The notes under the pieces: generated by a model | What the model was told of the DNA's origin: nothing | Databases searched by the model: none | The model's input: only the letters and a program-made list of their open reading frames with translations | Position numbers and translations under genes: made by a program | Part shown: positions 8,333-17,168 of the stretch, piece by piece | Layout of the letters: each line of letters begins with the position of its first letter | Position numbering within the stretch: the stretch's first letter is position 1 | Assembly: GCF_045920555.1 (NCBI RefSeq) | Contig: NZ_CP174509.1 | Coordinates: forward strand, 5,958,065 to 6,022,064 | DNA length: 64,000 bases | Direction of reading: 5' to 3' | From: Pseudalkalibacillus sp045920555 | GTDB taxonomy: Bacteria; Bacillota; Bacilli; Bacillales; Fictibacillaceae

Positions 8333-9244
8333 TCATATATTATTGCATTCTTTTCTTATCAGCTCTTCTGCTGCTGTGCGAGGGTCTTCAGCTTCAATGC
8401 AACGGCTCATCGGATAAGAAAGTATGTCGAGACAAAGTTGTTGAAATTCTTCATCCTCGCCATCGATTAGAATATCTTCTTCTAAAGCAATCGTTGCAAT
8501 CATGATCGATGATCTTATGCTCGGAACATTGCTCGTTTCCTTGGAGCATTGGACACGTAAATTTGATACAAGGGTCGTAATCGCCCTGGCATCACTTTCA
8601 TCAATCCCAACTTTCTCGGCTACGATTTCTGTTTCCCCATCTATATCTTTGTAATCCACGTAGATTGTGACCAATCGATCCATCAAGGCATCCTGTGTTT
8701 TATAGACACCAGCATATTCTGCTGGATTACTAGTGAAAATCACTGAAAACTCAGGGTGTACCCTGTAGAAGGGTTCTGTAAGTTTTGACCCGTACAACGG
8801 GAGAACACCCTCTTCCAATATTGATAAAAAAAGATTGTTCGTCGTTGGTCGGGATCGTGTAAACTCATCATAAACGAGGGTATACCCATTTTTGACTGCT
8901 TCAAGCAAACGGCCATCTCTCCAAGTCTCCGTTACACTTTCATCTTTTTTGTATACAGAACGTATATACTGATCGATGACCTTTTTGCTTGTATAACCTG
9001 TAAAATCACCGATCAAATCCTTATTGTTCAGTTCATGGTTGCCATGCATAACCATGACAGGCCTCTTCCGTTTCTTTGCAACGGCTAGTGCAAGCGATGT
9101 TTTGCCTGCACCGGTAGGTCCTATGAAATGGAGCGGATATCCGGCGTTCAGGTATTGCAAAGATCTGGAAAGCAACTGTTCGGTTTTTGGATCTTTTATC
9201 AGTTCTCTTGTATCTTTCTTTGCCTGTTCTTTCAATACAGCCAT
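8333..9244 (-). CDS. gvpN: Gas vesicle AAA+ ATPase GvpN
   Basis: 303 residues of the MoxR-like AAA+ clade. Walker A GPTGAGKT (42-49), Walker B LVYDEFTRS (catalytic D126/E127), sensor-1 TSNPAEY (171-177) and an arginine in DALMDR (about 190) are all present, so it should hydrolyse ATP. Start placed at 9244 after GGGAGG; the open frame continues 12 codons upstream. GvpN enlarges the nascent bicone into the cylinder in characterised systems. The three-gene run gvpR-gvpN-gvpF is tightly spaced. Confidence 0.95.
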   Translation of the reverse strand: MAVLKEQAKKDTRELIKDPKTEQLLSRSLQYLNAGYPLHFIGPTGAGKTSLALAVAKKRKRPVMVMHGNHELNNKDLIGDFTGYTSKKVIDQYIRSVYKKDESVTETWRDGRLLEAVKNGYTLVYDEFTRSRPTTNNLFLSILEEGVLPLYGSKLTEPFYRVHPEFSVIFTSNPAEYAGVYKTQDALMDRLVTIYVDYKDIDGETEIVAEKVGIDESDARAITTLVSNLRVQCSKETSNVPSIRSSIMIATIALEEDILIDGEDEEFQQLCLDILSYPMSRCIEAEDPRTAAEELIRKECNNI

Positions 9245-9260
9245 TGAAGCCTCCCTCTGG

Positions 9261-9536
9261 TTACCTCCTAGACTCAACATCTACAGCGCTTCTAAAGCGA
9301 ACATCCAGTCTTTTAAACGAGGTGACCTCTTTATCTTGATTGATTAAGACTTCATAGGTTCCAATCATTTCGTCTTTTGCATACTTTTTCATATATTCTT
9401 TTTCCTCGATTACTTCGATTGTGACCTTCCAGCCTTCTTTTTCCTCCATTGCCTCTACCGATGTGATCTTATGCGGCGGGGCAACATGCTCTTTGAAAAA
9501 ATCAGTCACATTTTGCATGATTTCTTTAATTTCCAT
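9261..9536 (-). CDS. gvpR: Gas vesicle protein GvpR (GvpO family)
   Basis: 91 residues from ATG 9536 with GGAGGCGG upstream. The family core is ITSVEAMEEKEGWKVTIEVIEE followed by IGTYEVLIN and a basic RLDVRFR end, matching GvpO-type proteins, called GvpR in P. megaterium. Role in assembly or expression; in haloarchaea GvpO is essential for vesicle formation. Confidence 0.85.
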   Translation of the reverse strand: MEIKEIMQNVTDFFKEHVAPPHKITSVEAMEEKEGWKVTIEVIEEKEYMKKYAKDEMIGTYEVLINQDKEVTSFKRLDVRFRSAVDVESRR

Positions 9537-9598
9537 AGCCGCCTCCACTAACCATTTGAGTTATGAGGGAAGAGGGCTTATTACAAGCCCTCACACCT

Positions 9599-9862
9599 CT
9601 ATATGCTGAATTGTGCATTTCTTCTTTCATTTGATTGTGCAGGTAACCCTTCTTCTTCCACTTCATCCCGCACCAATCCAACTGCTTCTGCATAACGCAG
9701 CCATGTATCGACACTTGCGATAACTACCCGTGCTTCAACTGTTAAAATTTCTATACCCACAACAGAAACTCTGACGAAAGCATCGATGACAATCCCCTTA
9801 TCGAGGATCCGATCGATCACTTCTGCAAGACTAGAACTATCTGTACTTTTTTGAACAGCCAT
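9599..9862 (-). CDS. gvpB: Gas vesicle structural protein GvpB (second GvpA copy)
   Basis: 87-residue major shell type protein. The first 62 residues are almost identical to the GvpA encoded 1 kb upstream (STDSSSLAEVIDRILDKG, then the hydrophobic hairpin and helix with VDTWLRYA). The short C-terminal tail differs (Gln/Asn/Arg-rich). Shell proteins of this type assemble into ribs that exclude water. Ribosome site GGAGAGGAG. Confidence 0.93.
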   Translation of the reverse strand: MAVQKSTDSSSLAEVIDRILDKGIVIDAFVRVSVVGIEILTVEARVVIASVDTWLRYAEAVGLVRDEVEEEGLPAQSNERRNAQFSI

Positions 9863-9895
9863 TTTACCATTCTCCTCTCCATATGGTTTAATGAT

Positions 9896-10363
9896 TTAAG
9901 ATCCCAATGTCTTAATATCCTTTGAAGATTTAATATCCATTGAGCTTTTTATTTCTGTTGAACTTTTTACATCTTTATAGCTCTTGATATTGTTGACGCC
10001 TTTAATATTTTGAACGCCTTTCAATTTCTTTGTATCTTTATTATCCGAGGAAGATATTTTTTCTTGGAACTCTTCCCCAGCTTCTTTGATTTTTGCCAGT
10101 TTTTCTCTGACAGACAATAAGACGTCTTGTACTTTGTCTTGTGCCTTTTCTGCTTTTTCATGAACTTTATCCGCATTCCGATCTTTAGCATCCGCTAATT
10201 TTTCAGAAGCTTCATTAGCTTTGGATTGAAGCTCACTTGTCATCTTTTCTTTTGCTTTTTCTTTTGCTTCTTCCTTTACCTTCTCTTTAATAGAGTCAGG
10301 AGTCTTTTCAATTGCTTTGATGACTGCTTTACGAACAACCTTTTTTACAGGTTTATCACTCAT
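9896..10363 (-). CDS. gvpQ: Gas vesicle protein GvpQ
   Basis: 155 residues, highly charged. The N-terminal two thirds (1-105) are a Lys/Glu/Ala helical region resembling late-embryogenesis or coiled-coil proteins (IKEKVKEEAKEKAKEKM). The last 45 residues are a degenerate short tandem repeat of units like NIKGV, NIKSYKDV, KSSTEI, KSSMDI, KSSKDI. Place between gvpP and gvpB identifies gvpQ; the family is not essential for shell assembly in minimal operons. The repeat tail is notable because repeat number could vary between strains. Confidence 0.8.
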   Translation of the reverse strand: MSDKPVKKVVRKAVIKAIEKTPDSIKEKVKEEAKEKAKEKMTSELQSKANEASEKLADAKDRNADKVHEKAEKAQDKVQDVLLSVREKLAKIKEAGEEFQEKISSSDNKDTKKLKGVQNIKGVNNIKSYKDVKSSTEIKSSMDIKSSKDIKTLGS

Positions 10364-10393
10364 GGGAATTCCCCCTTTAAGGTTGCCTAAACA

Positions 10394-10843
10394 TTACTTT
10401 TTCTCCTCAAGCAAAGCATTCAATTTTTCCTCAATTCGTTGTAATTGTTCGTTCAAACTTTTATTTTCTTCTTTCAGTTCATCGTACTTTTCATCATTCT
10501 CAATGACGGATTCTTCACTTTCCTGCTCGTCATTACTTGGTTTTAGAAAAGCTCCGCCTTGTTTCAATAAACTTCCTTCATATTTATTCCAATAACCTGC
10601 TGCGGTTTGCCGCAGTGCCATCATAGCCTGTTCTGTGATCATCTGTTGTGCTGATCTTCTTAGTTCGGTTCCTGCAGCCCTTACCACTTCTGATTGACCA
10701 AGGCTGTTCATAACCTTTTTTCCAGTGCCAGGGCTTGATAGGAGACCGATGCTAGCACCAACAAGCCCTCCAATTATGGCAAAATTCATAGAATTTTGTT
10801 GTTGTTCATTTGTTGGTTGATTATTTTTTTGTTTATCTGTCAT
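10394..10843 (-). CDS. gvpP: Gas vesicle protein GvpP (YtxH-like)
   Basis: 149 residues from the ATG at 10843 (AAGGG about 10 bases upstream); the open frame extends back to a GTG without ribosome site. Asn/Gln-rich start, then a YtxH-like hydrophobic glycine motif (AIIGGLVGASIGLLSSPGTGKK), a helical middle and a C-terminal coiled coil (LKEENKSLNEQLQRIEEKLN). The architecture parallels that of GvpT in the same operon, suggesting duplication. Accessory protein; exact role not established. Confidence 0.82.
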   Translation of the reverse strand: MTDKQKNNQPTNEQQQNSMNFAIIGGLVGASIGLLSSPGTGKKVMNSLGQSEVVRAAGTELRRSAQQMITEQAMMALRQTAAGYWNKYEGSLLKQGGAFLKPSNDEQESEESVIENDEKYDELKEENKSLNEQLQRIEEKLNALLEEKK

Positions 10844-10904
10844 CCCGATTCGATTCCCTTCTCTAGTATTCTTCACAATTTAGAGTTTGCCAGCCTCATA
10901 TATT

Positions 10905-11162
10905 TTAAAAGCTTAATTGCCCCTGTCTGCCATTTTCTTCTACTAGTCCTTCTTCTTGTACATCATCACGTAGTAATCCAACAGCATTGGCATATCTTAA
11001 CCAGGTATCTACGCTGGCGATGACCACTCTCGCTTCAACCGTTAAAATTTCAATGCCAACAAGTGAAACTCTGACGAATGCGTCAATTACAATTCCCTTA
11101 TCTAAAATCCGATCGATCACTTCGGCAAGGCTGGAACTATCTGTACTTTTTTGAATGCTCAT
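10905..11162 (-). CDS. gvpA: Gas vesicle major structural protein GvpA
   Basis: 85 residues, first gene of the operon; start at ATG 11162 after AAAGGAG. Canonical GvpA fold: N-terminal helix, beta hairpin (IVIDAFVRVSLVGIEILTVE) and second helix with VDTWLRYANAVGL. As the shell protein it would need the highest expression; its position next to the long upstream region is consistent with the main promoter lying there, although I cannot point to one. Confidence 0.95.
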   Translation of the reverse strand: MSIQKSTDSSSLAEVIDRILDKGIVIDAFVRVSLVGIEILTVEARVVIASVDTWLRYANAVGLLRDDVQEEGLVEENGRQGQLSF

Positions 11163-11676
11163 GGTCCACATTCTCCTTTCGGTTATTATTAAAGTGATTA
11201 AGAGTCTAACCAAACTGAATATTTGAATTTAGTGGGAATATACCCCCTTTGATTTGGTCTTAAAACCACTGTTGGGTAAAGATGGATATCGAGTACCAGT
11301 TTTTTTATATATTTTTTTCTAATACTATTTTGATGTAATAATAGAATCCCTTAACAAAAGGAATTTTTACGCTCTTGGTGTCTGAATAAAACAAACGTAA
11401 CAATTAGATTACAAAAAATATAAACAGGCAATAATGATGATTCCCTTATGTAATTACTCAAAAAAAGACAATTTTTGAGCATTTCAGAGCATTTGTGAGA
11501 ATATTCAAACTTATTGCCCGTTGTAAATTTTACATTGCTTAAAATTTGAATATATAACCATATTTAGGCTTTGTGTCCTAGATTATAGTTCACTATACTA
11601 ATAAGATAGTTCTTTCGTCTAAGAATCTTTTATACTGTTATCTCTCACTAAAACTCTCAAATCTTTCTTTATATTT
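11163..11676. other. AT-rich upstream region of the gvp operon
   Basis: No gene seen. Very AT-rich DNA between divergently transcribed gvpA and ehuB; it must hold the gvp promoter and regulators. I see no convincing operator or riboswitch. Confidence 0.5.
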
Positions 11677-11860
11677 GGCTCTGTTATACTTCATTGTTGA
11701 ATTTTGCGAAATTCACTCCCTTTCCGCGGGCGATCCACAAGCCTTCTCGCGCGTTCCTCGCTGCGGGGTCTCGCCTGGCTCGTTTTATCCGCAGGAGTAT
11801 CACGAATTTCGCATTTAGCATTTTTTCTATTAGAAATCAACATTAAAATTTAACAAAGCC
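11677..11860 (+). repeat. MITE-like element, copy 1
   Basis: 184-bp non-coding element. It starts GGCTCTGTTATAC and ends TAACAAAGCC: imperfect terminal inverted repeats of about 27 bp reading through TTGTTGA / TCAACA. Flanks TTATATTT and TTATATTA match at 7 of 8 bases, as expected for a target duplication. The core (11706-11812) is the GC-rich block common to the other copies. Confidence 0.85.
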
Positions 11861-11892
11861 TTATATTAAAAACTTTTAAGGAGGTTTAAAAA

Positions 11893-12762
11893 TTGAAAAG
11901 ACTATCTTTATTTATGGTGATCACCACAATGCTTTTACTAACAGCTTGTGGAAACAATTCTGATGTCGATAGTGATCTTTCAACATTTGATCGGGCTAAG
12001 GAAGAAGGAAAAATTACCGTTGGTTTTGCTGGTGAAAATCCTTACGCATATGAAGATGAAAATGGAAAACTTACTGGAGAAGCTGTCGAAATTGCCAGGA
12101 CAATTTTCAAAGAGTTAGGTATAGAGGAAATGGATGGTGAATTGGTAAAATTCAGTTCATTGATTCCAGGATTGAAAGCTGGAAAGTTTGATGTCATCAC
12201 AGCCGGCATGTACATAACACCAGATAGATGCAAAGAGGTGGCATTTGGTGAGCCAGAATACAGTATAGGAGAATCTCTCGCAGTTCAAAAAGGAAACCCG
12301 TTGGACCTTCACAGTTATGAAGATATCGCGAATAATCCTGATGCAAAAATTTCTGTCATGAACGGTGCCATTGAAATTGATTATTTAAAGGCGGCGGGAG
12401 TTAAAGATAGCCAAATGGAAATCGTTTCTGATATTCCAGCGAATATTTCCGCCCTTGAATCAGGCAGGGTAGATGCGATTACAATGACTGGTCCAACTCT
12501 TGAAGCTGCCCTCGAAACGGCAAATGCTAAGAATATCGATCGTGTAGAAGATTTCACACAACCGACAGTGGATGGAGAGAGTGTACGGGGGTATGGTGCT
12601 GCAGCATTCAACCCATCAGATGGAGAACTTATCGAAGCCTATAACAAAGAGCTTGAAAAATTGAAGGAGTCTGGAGAACTATTAGAAATTATACAACCAT
12701 TCGGGTTCACTGAAGAGGACCTGCCAGGAGATATGACAACAGAAGCTTTATGCGGTGAATAG
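11893..12762 (+). CDS. ehuB: Ectoine/hydroxyectoine-binding lipoprotein EhuB
   Basis: 289-residue extracellular solute-binding protein of the amino-acid type. It has a lipoprotein signal with lipobox LLTAC (Cys19). Family-specific stretches point to EhuB: GFAGENPYAYEDENGKLTGE, FSSLIPGLKAGKFDVITAGMYITP, and the C-terminal LPGDMTTEALC. TTG start 12 bases after the strong site AAGGAGG. It delivers the compatible solutes ectoine and hydroxyectoine to the permease encoded downstream. A hairpin between ehuB and ehuC probably lowers read-through, giving more binding protein than permease. Confidence 0.92.
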   Translation: MKRLSLFMVITTMLLLTACGNNSDVDSDLSTFDRAKEEGKITVGFAGENPYAYEDENGKLTGEAVEIARTIFKELGIEEMDGELVKFSSLIPGLKAGKFDVITAGMYITPDRCKEVAFGEPEYSIGESLAVQKGNPLDLHSYEDIANNPDAKISVMNGAIEIDYLKAAGVKDSQMEIVSDIPANISALESGRVDAITMTGPTLEAALETANAKNIDRVEDFTQPTVDGESVRGYGAAAFNPSDGELIEAYNKELEKLKESGELLEIIQPFGFTEEDLPGDMTTEALCGE

Positions 12763-12794
12763 ACCCGTTCCTTTTATAGCAAGTAATGAATATG

Positions 12795-12838
12795 AAGACA
12801 GGCGCTCTATAAAAAGGAGGGCCTGTTCTTTTCTTAAA
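12795..12838 (+). terminator. Intra-operon attenuating hairpin after ehuB
   Basis: Stem ACAGGC / GCCTGT, extended by CTC / GAG with mismatches, followed by a T-rich tract. Its place between binding-protein and permease genes suggests partial termination. Confidence 0.6.
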
Positions 12839-12919
12839 GGCTTCATCAGTTCAATTTCTATGAAAGATCTTTTAAAACGTCTTTCCATAGATCCTTTTCA
12901 TATAATCCAAAATTGAAGG

Positions 12920-13588
12920 GTGTGGGACAACATTAACGTTTATTTGGACATCTTACATAAATTATTACCGGCAGGATGGATGACGATCAAAATCTTAGTA
13001 ACATCTGCATTATTAACGTATTTGATCGCTTTTATAGCTGGTTTAGGGAGAGTATCACAGTTTTCAATCATTCGAACCTTGACCATGATTTACGTAGAAT
13101 TATTCCGTGGCACCTCCTTGCTCGTGCAAATGTTCTGGATCTTCTTCGCCTTACCTGCATTTGGTGTAGAGTTTTCAGCTTTCTGGGCAGGGGTATTAGC
13201 ATTAAGTTTAAACTACGGGGCTTATGCCTCTGAGGTTGTAAGAGGATCAATCCTCGCTATTCCCAAAACGCAGACTGAAGCCTCCATCGCTTTGAATATG
13301 ACTCGATGGCAACGTTTGAAATTGGTCATCTTACCTCAAGCATTCCGGATTATGCTTCCGGGTTTGGGAAACAACTCGATTGAACTGCTGAAAGGAACTT
13401 CCCTTGTATCACTCATTACTTTAGGGGATTTGACCTACCGTGGATTGATCATCCAAAATACAAATCTTAGTTACACGGTCCCTGTATTTGTATTATTATT
13501 GATTCTTTATTTCATCATCGCTCTACCACTTATTATCATCGTACGGCGATTAGAGGCTAGAGCATCGAAAGGAGTGGCCAAGGCATGA
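12920..13588 (+). CDS. ehuC: Ectoine ABC transporter permease EhuC
   Basis: 222 residues, HisM/GlnP-type permease with about five hydrophobic helices and the EAA loop (EASIALNMTRWQRLKLVILPQAFRIMLPG, around residues 110-140). GTG is the first possible start because an in-frame stop precedes it, but the AAGGG ribosome site is very close, so initiation just downstream cannot be excluded. It overlaps ehuD by four bases. Confidence 0.9.
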   Translation: MWDNINVYLDILHKLLPAGWMTIKILVTSALLTYLIAFIAGLGRVSQFSIIRTLTMIYVELFRGTSLLVQMFWIFFALPAFGVEFSAFWAGVLALSLNYGAYASEVVRGSILAIPKTQTEASIALNMTRWQRLKLVILPQAFRIMLPGLGNNSIELLKGTSLVSLITLGDLTYRGLIIQNTNLSYTVPVFVLLLILYFIIALPLIIIVRRLEARASKGVAKA

Positions 13589-14256
13589 GTTGGGATTGGG
13601 AGTTTGCCATAAAAGTTTTCCCGGAAATATTCAATGTAATTTGGCTTGTAATTGGAATAACATTTGGTGCCTATGCAGTCGCTCTTGTATTTGGTCTGAT
13701 ATTAACCTTCGCACGAAGATCAAGCTTCAAGCCTCTGTCTTGGACTGTATACGGTTTTATTGAATTTATACGCAGTACACCGCCATTAGTCCAACTATTT
13801 TTTGTGTATTTTGCGTTACCGTTGATAGGTATATCTCTTAACAAATATGTAGCAGGAATCCTTACCTTAGGGATCCATTACAGTACATATGTGTCAGAAG
13901 TGTATCGTTCTGGGATCGACTCGATTGAAAAAGGGCAATGGGAAGCTGCAAGAGCATTGAACTTTACCAAATCACAAACATGGTTTAAAGTCATTCTCCC
14001 TCAAGCAATCCCCCCTGTTATCCCAATGCTTGGAAATTACTTGATTATTTTATTTAAAGAAACTCCACTCTTAATGGCAATCGGAGTAGTTGAATTTCTA
14101 CAAAAAGCATTCTTGATTGGAGCAGATCATTTCAAATATCTGGAGCCATTAACCATTGTCGGCTTACTATTTCTTCTGCTCAGTTATCCATCTGCTCTAC
14201 TTATCAACAGACTTGAAAAATGGTCAAACCAGGCTTACGGAAAGGGAAGCCGTTAA
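13585..14256 (+). CDS. ehuD: Ectoine ABC transporter permease EhuD
   Basis: 223 residues, second membrane subunit of the importer; same family as EhuC with its own EAA loop (EAARALNFTKSQTWFKVILPQAIPPVIP). The start overlaps the ehuC stop (ATGA), giving translational coupling and the 1:1 stoichiometry expected of a heterodimeric channel. Confidence 0.9.
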   Translation: MSWDWEFAIKVFPEIFNVIWLVIGITFGAYAVALVFGLILTFARRSSFKPLSWTVYGFIEFIRSTPPLVQLFFVYFALPLIGISLNKYVAGILTLGIHYSTYVSEVYRSGIDSIEKGQWEAARALNFTKSQTWFKVILPQAIPPVIPMLGNYLIILFKETPLLMAIGVVEFLQKAFLIGADHFKYLEPLTIVGLLFLLLSYPSALLINRLEKWSNQAYGKGSR

Positions 14257-14299
14257 ATAATCCAAGCTAATGAATGACAATAGGAGAAAGGAAGGAACA

Positions 14300-15094
14300 A
14301 TGACAAAAAATTCGGTTCAAAATCAACCACTTGTTAAATATGAAAAGGTTACAAAGAAATTTGATGATTTAGAGGTTTTAAAAGGATTAGACCTTGATAT
14401 CAATCAAGGAGAAAGAGTTGCATTAATAGGACCAAGTGGTTCAGGGAAAACCACAATCATCAGAATGTTGATGACATTGGAGAAACCTACTGCCGGTATC
14501 ATAAAGGTAGACGGCACTCCATTATGGCATAAAGAGGTAAACGGTAAATTGATGCCTGCCGATGAAAACCATTTACGAAAAATCCGCGGGGATATCGGTA
14601 TGGTCTTTCAACAATTCAATCTATTCCCTCATATGACGATTCTAAGAAATGTAACGGAAGCTCAGATCCATGTAAAAGGTATTCCTAAGGCTGAAGCTGA
14701 AAAACGTGCAAAAGACATGCTTGAAAAGGTCGGGCTTGGGGAAAAAATCGATGCTTATCCTCTTCAACTATCTGGCGGCCAGCAACAACGAGTTGCAATT
14801 GCCAGAGCCGTTGTTATGCAGCCGAAAATTATGCTCTTCGATGAAGTAACCTCTGCATTGGATCCAGAGCTCGTCGGGGAAGTATTGCAGGTGATTAAAG
14901 AAATTGCAAAGGAATCTGATATGGCCATGATTCTCGTTACACATGAAATGGATTTTGCACGTGATGTAGCCGATCGCATCGTCTTCCTGCATGATGGACT
15001 AATTGAAGAACAGGGAAGTCCTAAAGAAATATTGGAAAACCCACAAAGCCCTAGACTCCAATCCTTCCTTAAGCGTTTTTTGAGTACTACTTAA
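14300..15094 (+). CDS. ehuA: Ectoine ABC transporter ATPase EhuA
   Basis: 264-residue ATP-binding subunit. Start placed at ATG 14300, preceded by AAGGAAGG; ten further codons upstream lack a ribosome site. Walker A GPSGSGKT (44-51), Q-loop VFQQ (about 102), signature LSGGQQQR (157-164), Walker B IMLFDE (177-182) and H-loop VTHEM are intact. The order ehuB-C-D-A differs from some operons where ehuA leads. No ectoine degradation or regulatory gene is adjacent, so uptake for osmoprotection is likelier than catabolism. Confidence 0.9.
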   Translation: MTKNSVQNQPLVKYEKVTKKFDDLEVLKGLDLDINQGERVALIGPSGSGKTTIIRMLMTLEKPTAGIIKVDGTPLWHKEVNGKLMPADENHLRKIRGDIGMVFQQFNLFPHMTILRNVTEAQIHVKGIPKAEAEKRAKDMLEKVGLGEKIDAYPLQLSGGQQQRVAIARAVVMQPKIMLFDEVTSALDPELVGEVLQVIKEIAKESDMAMILVTHEMDFARDVADRIVFLHDGLIEEQGSPKEILENPQSPRLQSFLKRFLSTT

Positions 15095-15100
15095 TATAAA

Positions 15101-15257
15101 GGCACTGTTATACTTTATGATGGATTTCAGCGAAATTCACTCCCTTTCCGCGGATCCACAAGCCTCCTTAATCGCTTTTCCCGCTGAAGTGTCGCGAATT
15201 ACGCATAAAGCAATTTGCTATCTTGCTATTGATAATCACCAACAAGAATATAGCGTC
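15101..15257 (+). repeat. MITE-like element, copy 2 (internally shortened)
   Basis: Starts GGCACTGTTATAC directly after ehuA. The GC-rich core is shortened in its centre. Left flank AATATAAA and right flank AATAGAAA match at 7 of 8 bases; the right terminus is degenerate. Confidence 0.7.
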
Positions 15258-15302
15258 AATAGAAAAAAAGTAGCGGTTATTTTTCGCTACTTTTTTTCTA
15301 TT
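15258..15302. terminator. Bidirectional terminator between ehu and parMR operons
   Basis: Long stem AAAAAAAGTAGCG / CGCTACTTTTTTT with A-run and T-run on either side; it serves the minus-strand ParR gene and probably ehuA on the plus strand. Confidence 0.85.
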
Positions 15303-15888
15303 ACTTATTCATACTGGATAGGAAGTCACCCAGCGGATCTTCATCCTCTTCAGAATCGTCTTCTTGTTGATTGTGAAGTTTAGCCTGTAGATTATCCAAG
15401 TTGAACTCGGTTAAATCATCGTCGTCTTCTACCCATTTGTGCTTTTTGCTTGCAGGTTTAGCCGTGTTAACCGTTTCTTGATGTAAGTCCGGTAGTGTAG
15501 CAGCTGCCTCATCTTCTTGCAAATAAAGTGCTTCATCAATATCAACCGAATTACTATTCAAGGAAGCAAGAAGCGTAGTTGCGCGCATTGGGTCATTAAG
15601 CAAATGGAACATGATACTGCCTATAAGTGCTTCGGAATGCTCGTGCTTGATCCAATTTCGCTGTTCTTTCGTCAACTGCTTAGGAAGGGGGATTGTAATC
15701 GTTTCTCTTTCTTTAGCAAAGGATTCATTTACGCCTTGTAGAACAAACTGAGCTATTTTACTAGAAAAGTTTCTTTTCTCAGTTTCTTTCAACCTTTGCA
15801 GTTGTTTTAAAAGATGATCCGGTGTATCAGAGGGCACACGAAATGTTATCGTTTGACCTCGTTCTACACTTTTTTTAGAACCATTCAT
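15301..15888 (-). CDS. ParR-like ribbon-helix-helix partition adaptor
   Basis: 195 residues. The N-terminus (about 10-60) has a ribbon-helix-helix pattern: beta strand QTITFRVPSD followed by two helices (LLKQLQRLKETEKRNFSSKIAQFVLQ). The C-terminal half is acidic and low in complexity, ending in DPLGDFLSSMNK, which could be the actin-filament contact. It lies eight bases after the ParM-like gene in the order parM-parR of plasmid type II partition loci. ParR proteins bind centromere repeats and cap ParM filaments. Function inferred from position and fold; direct homology not checked. Confidence 0.75.
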   Translation of the reverse strand: MNGSKKSVERGQTITFRVPSDTPDHLLKQLQRLKETEKRNFSSKIAQFVLQGVNESFAKERETITIPLPKQLTKEQRNWIKHEHSEALIGSIMFHLLNDPMRATTLLASLNSNSVDIDEALYLQEDEAAATLPDLHQETVNTAKPASKKHKWVEDDDDLTEFNLDNLQAKLHNQQEDDSEEDEDPLGDFLSSMNK

Positions 15889-15896
15889 ACAATCAC

Positions 15897-17075
15897 CTAC
15901 TTAGCAGATGCAGTCTCTTTCTTCTCTTCTTTCGTATCTTTAGTATTTTTACGGATGAAATCAGAAATCAGCTTGTAATAAGCATTTGCCATCATCCAGA
16001 CACTTTCATTTTCATCCTCAAAGAATTCAATATTGAATCCTTCCAAGTTGTTATTCAACATCTTCAGATAATCCTTGAGGACAGCAGAACCACCGCCTAC
16101 AAAGTAGCAAATCTCTGTTTGAGAGTTACGTTGCCATACGTTTCTCAGATAACGGTATTGCTTTTTTGCAAGCTCTAAAAGGATTCGGTCTGTAATGTCA
16201 TGCACGTTTGTACGGCTTCCTTTTACCATGATGTGGTGACGATTGTTCTTTCTAGTGATGATATCGACAACATCCCTGCGACTGTCCAGTTCGACGCCAT
16301 GTTTCGTCAAAATTTCATCACGGATCATTTCAAGGGATTCTGCAACACCTAAATTGAATCCTTGTGCTTTGTCATCATCAACGTTCCGATTACGGATTAC
16401 GGCGATATCCGTAGAAAGACCTCCAATATCTTGAATAAGGATTTGTTTGTCGATCAAGTCTTTGTTAATGATATTCAAGTCATTATCCATTACTAGATTC
16501 ACAAACGCTGCAAATCCTTCAGGATATACTTTGACCTCATCAAACTTGATGTTAACTTTCAATCCTTGATAACGGGGTGTGACCAAAAATTCGATCTGGT
16601 GGACTGACCCTAGTAGTTGAGAACGGTAACCGACATCTTTGCCTTCTTTAACTTCTCTTAATGGTAATCCTGTTCCAAGTGTATAATTTGCTTCGATCAC
16701 TTTTTTATTGTCCCTTGATTGATTTCTTCCATAACCGACTGCATCTAATGCTAGTGAAGCAAATAGCATGATCAACGTTTGGTCTTCTTCTGATTTACTG
16801 CTTCCCGGATCCAATTCTGTGGAGTTACTAGTTTTCGTTGCTAGATTACCAACACGATAAACCGCATTATTTTCTTTTAAAGCTGGAGAATGGACGCGTA
16901 TATGTATGTTATCGATTGGGTCTTTTTCATCCAATTCTTCAATTCCGATGACAGGACGGTCTTCCATGTCTCTTGCAATCACATTAGGAATATACAATGA
17001 ATTTTCTAGTTTTCCAAAATTAGCTTTTACTGCATCATTACCAACATCAACCGCAGCAATTCTTGATTTAGCCAT
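15897..17075 (-). CDS. ParM/StbA-type actin-like partition ATPase
   Basis: 392 residues from ATG 17075 (AGGGG upstream); the frame continues back 36 codons but those codons lie toward the repeat region and lack a ribosome site. The actin-fold nucleotide motifs are visible: phosphate-1 AVDVGNDAVKANFG (8-21), phosphate-2 IQDIGGLSTDIAV (214-226) and adenosine motif FVGGGSAVL (325-333). Filament-forming ParM-type proteins push or pull plasmid copies apart. Here it is on the chromosome, with parR-like downstream and a cluster of TGTANAC repeats upstream, so the whole type II segregation module appears intact. It may be an integrated-plasmid relic or a working chromosomal device. Confidence 0.85.
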   Translation of the reverse strand: MAKSRIAAVDVGNDAVKANFGKLENSLYIPNVIARDMEDRPVIGIEELDEKDPIDNIHIRVHSPALKENNAVYRVGNLATKTSNSTELDPGSSKSEEDQTLIMLFASLALDAVGYGRNQSRDNKKVIEANYTLGTGLPLREVKEGKDVGYRSQLLGSVHQIEFLVTPRYQGLKVNIKFDEVKVYPEGFAAFVNLVMDNDLNIINKDLIDKQILIQDIGGLSTDIAVIRNRNVDDDKAQGFNLGVAESLEMIRDEILTKHGVELDSRRDVVDIITRKNNRHHIMVKGSRTNVHDITDRILLELAKKQYRYLRNVWQRNSQTEICYFVGGGSAVLKDYLKMLNNNLEGFNIEFFEDENESVWMMANAYYKLISDFIRKNTKDTKEEKKETASAK

Positions 17076-17168
17076 AAAAATATTACCCCTCTCAGAGAAA
17101 GTATTTAATAGATTAAACTTATTAGACAATGGCAAAATAGTCAATGCGTCTTTTTTCGTGTTCTTTTT

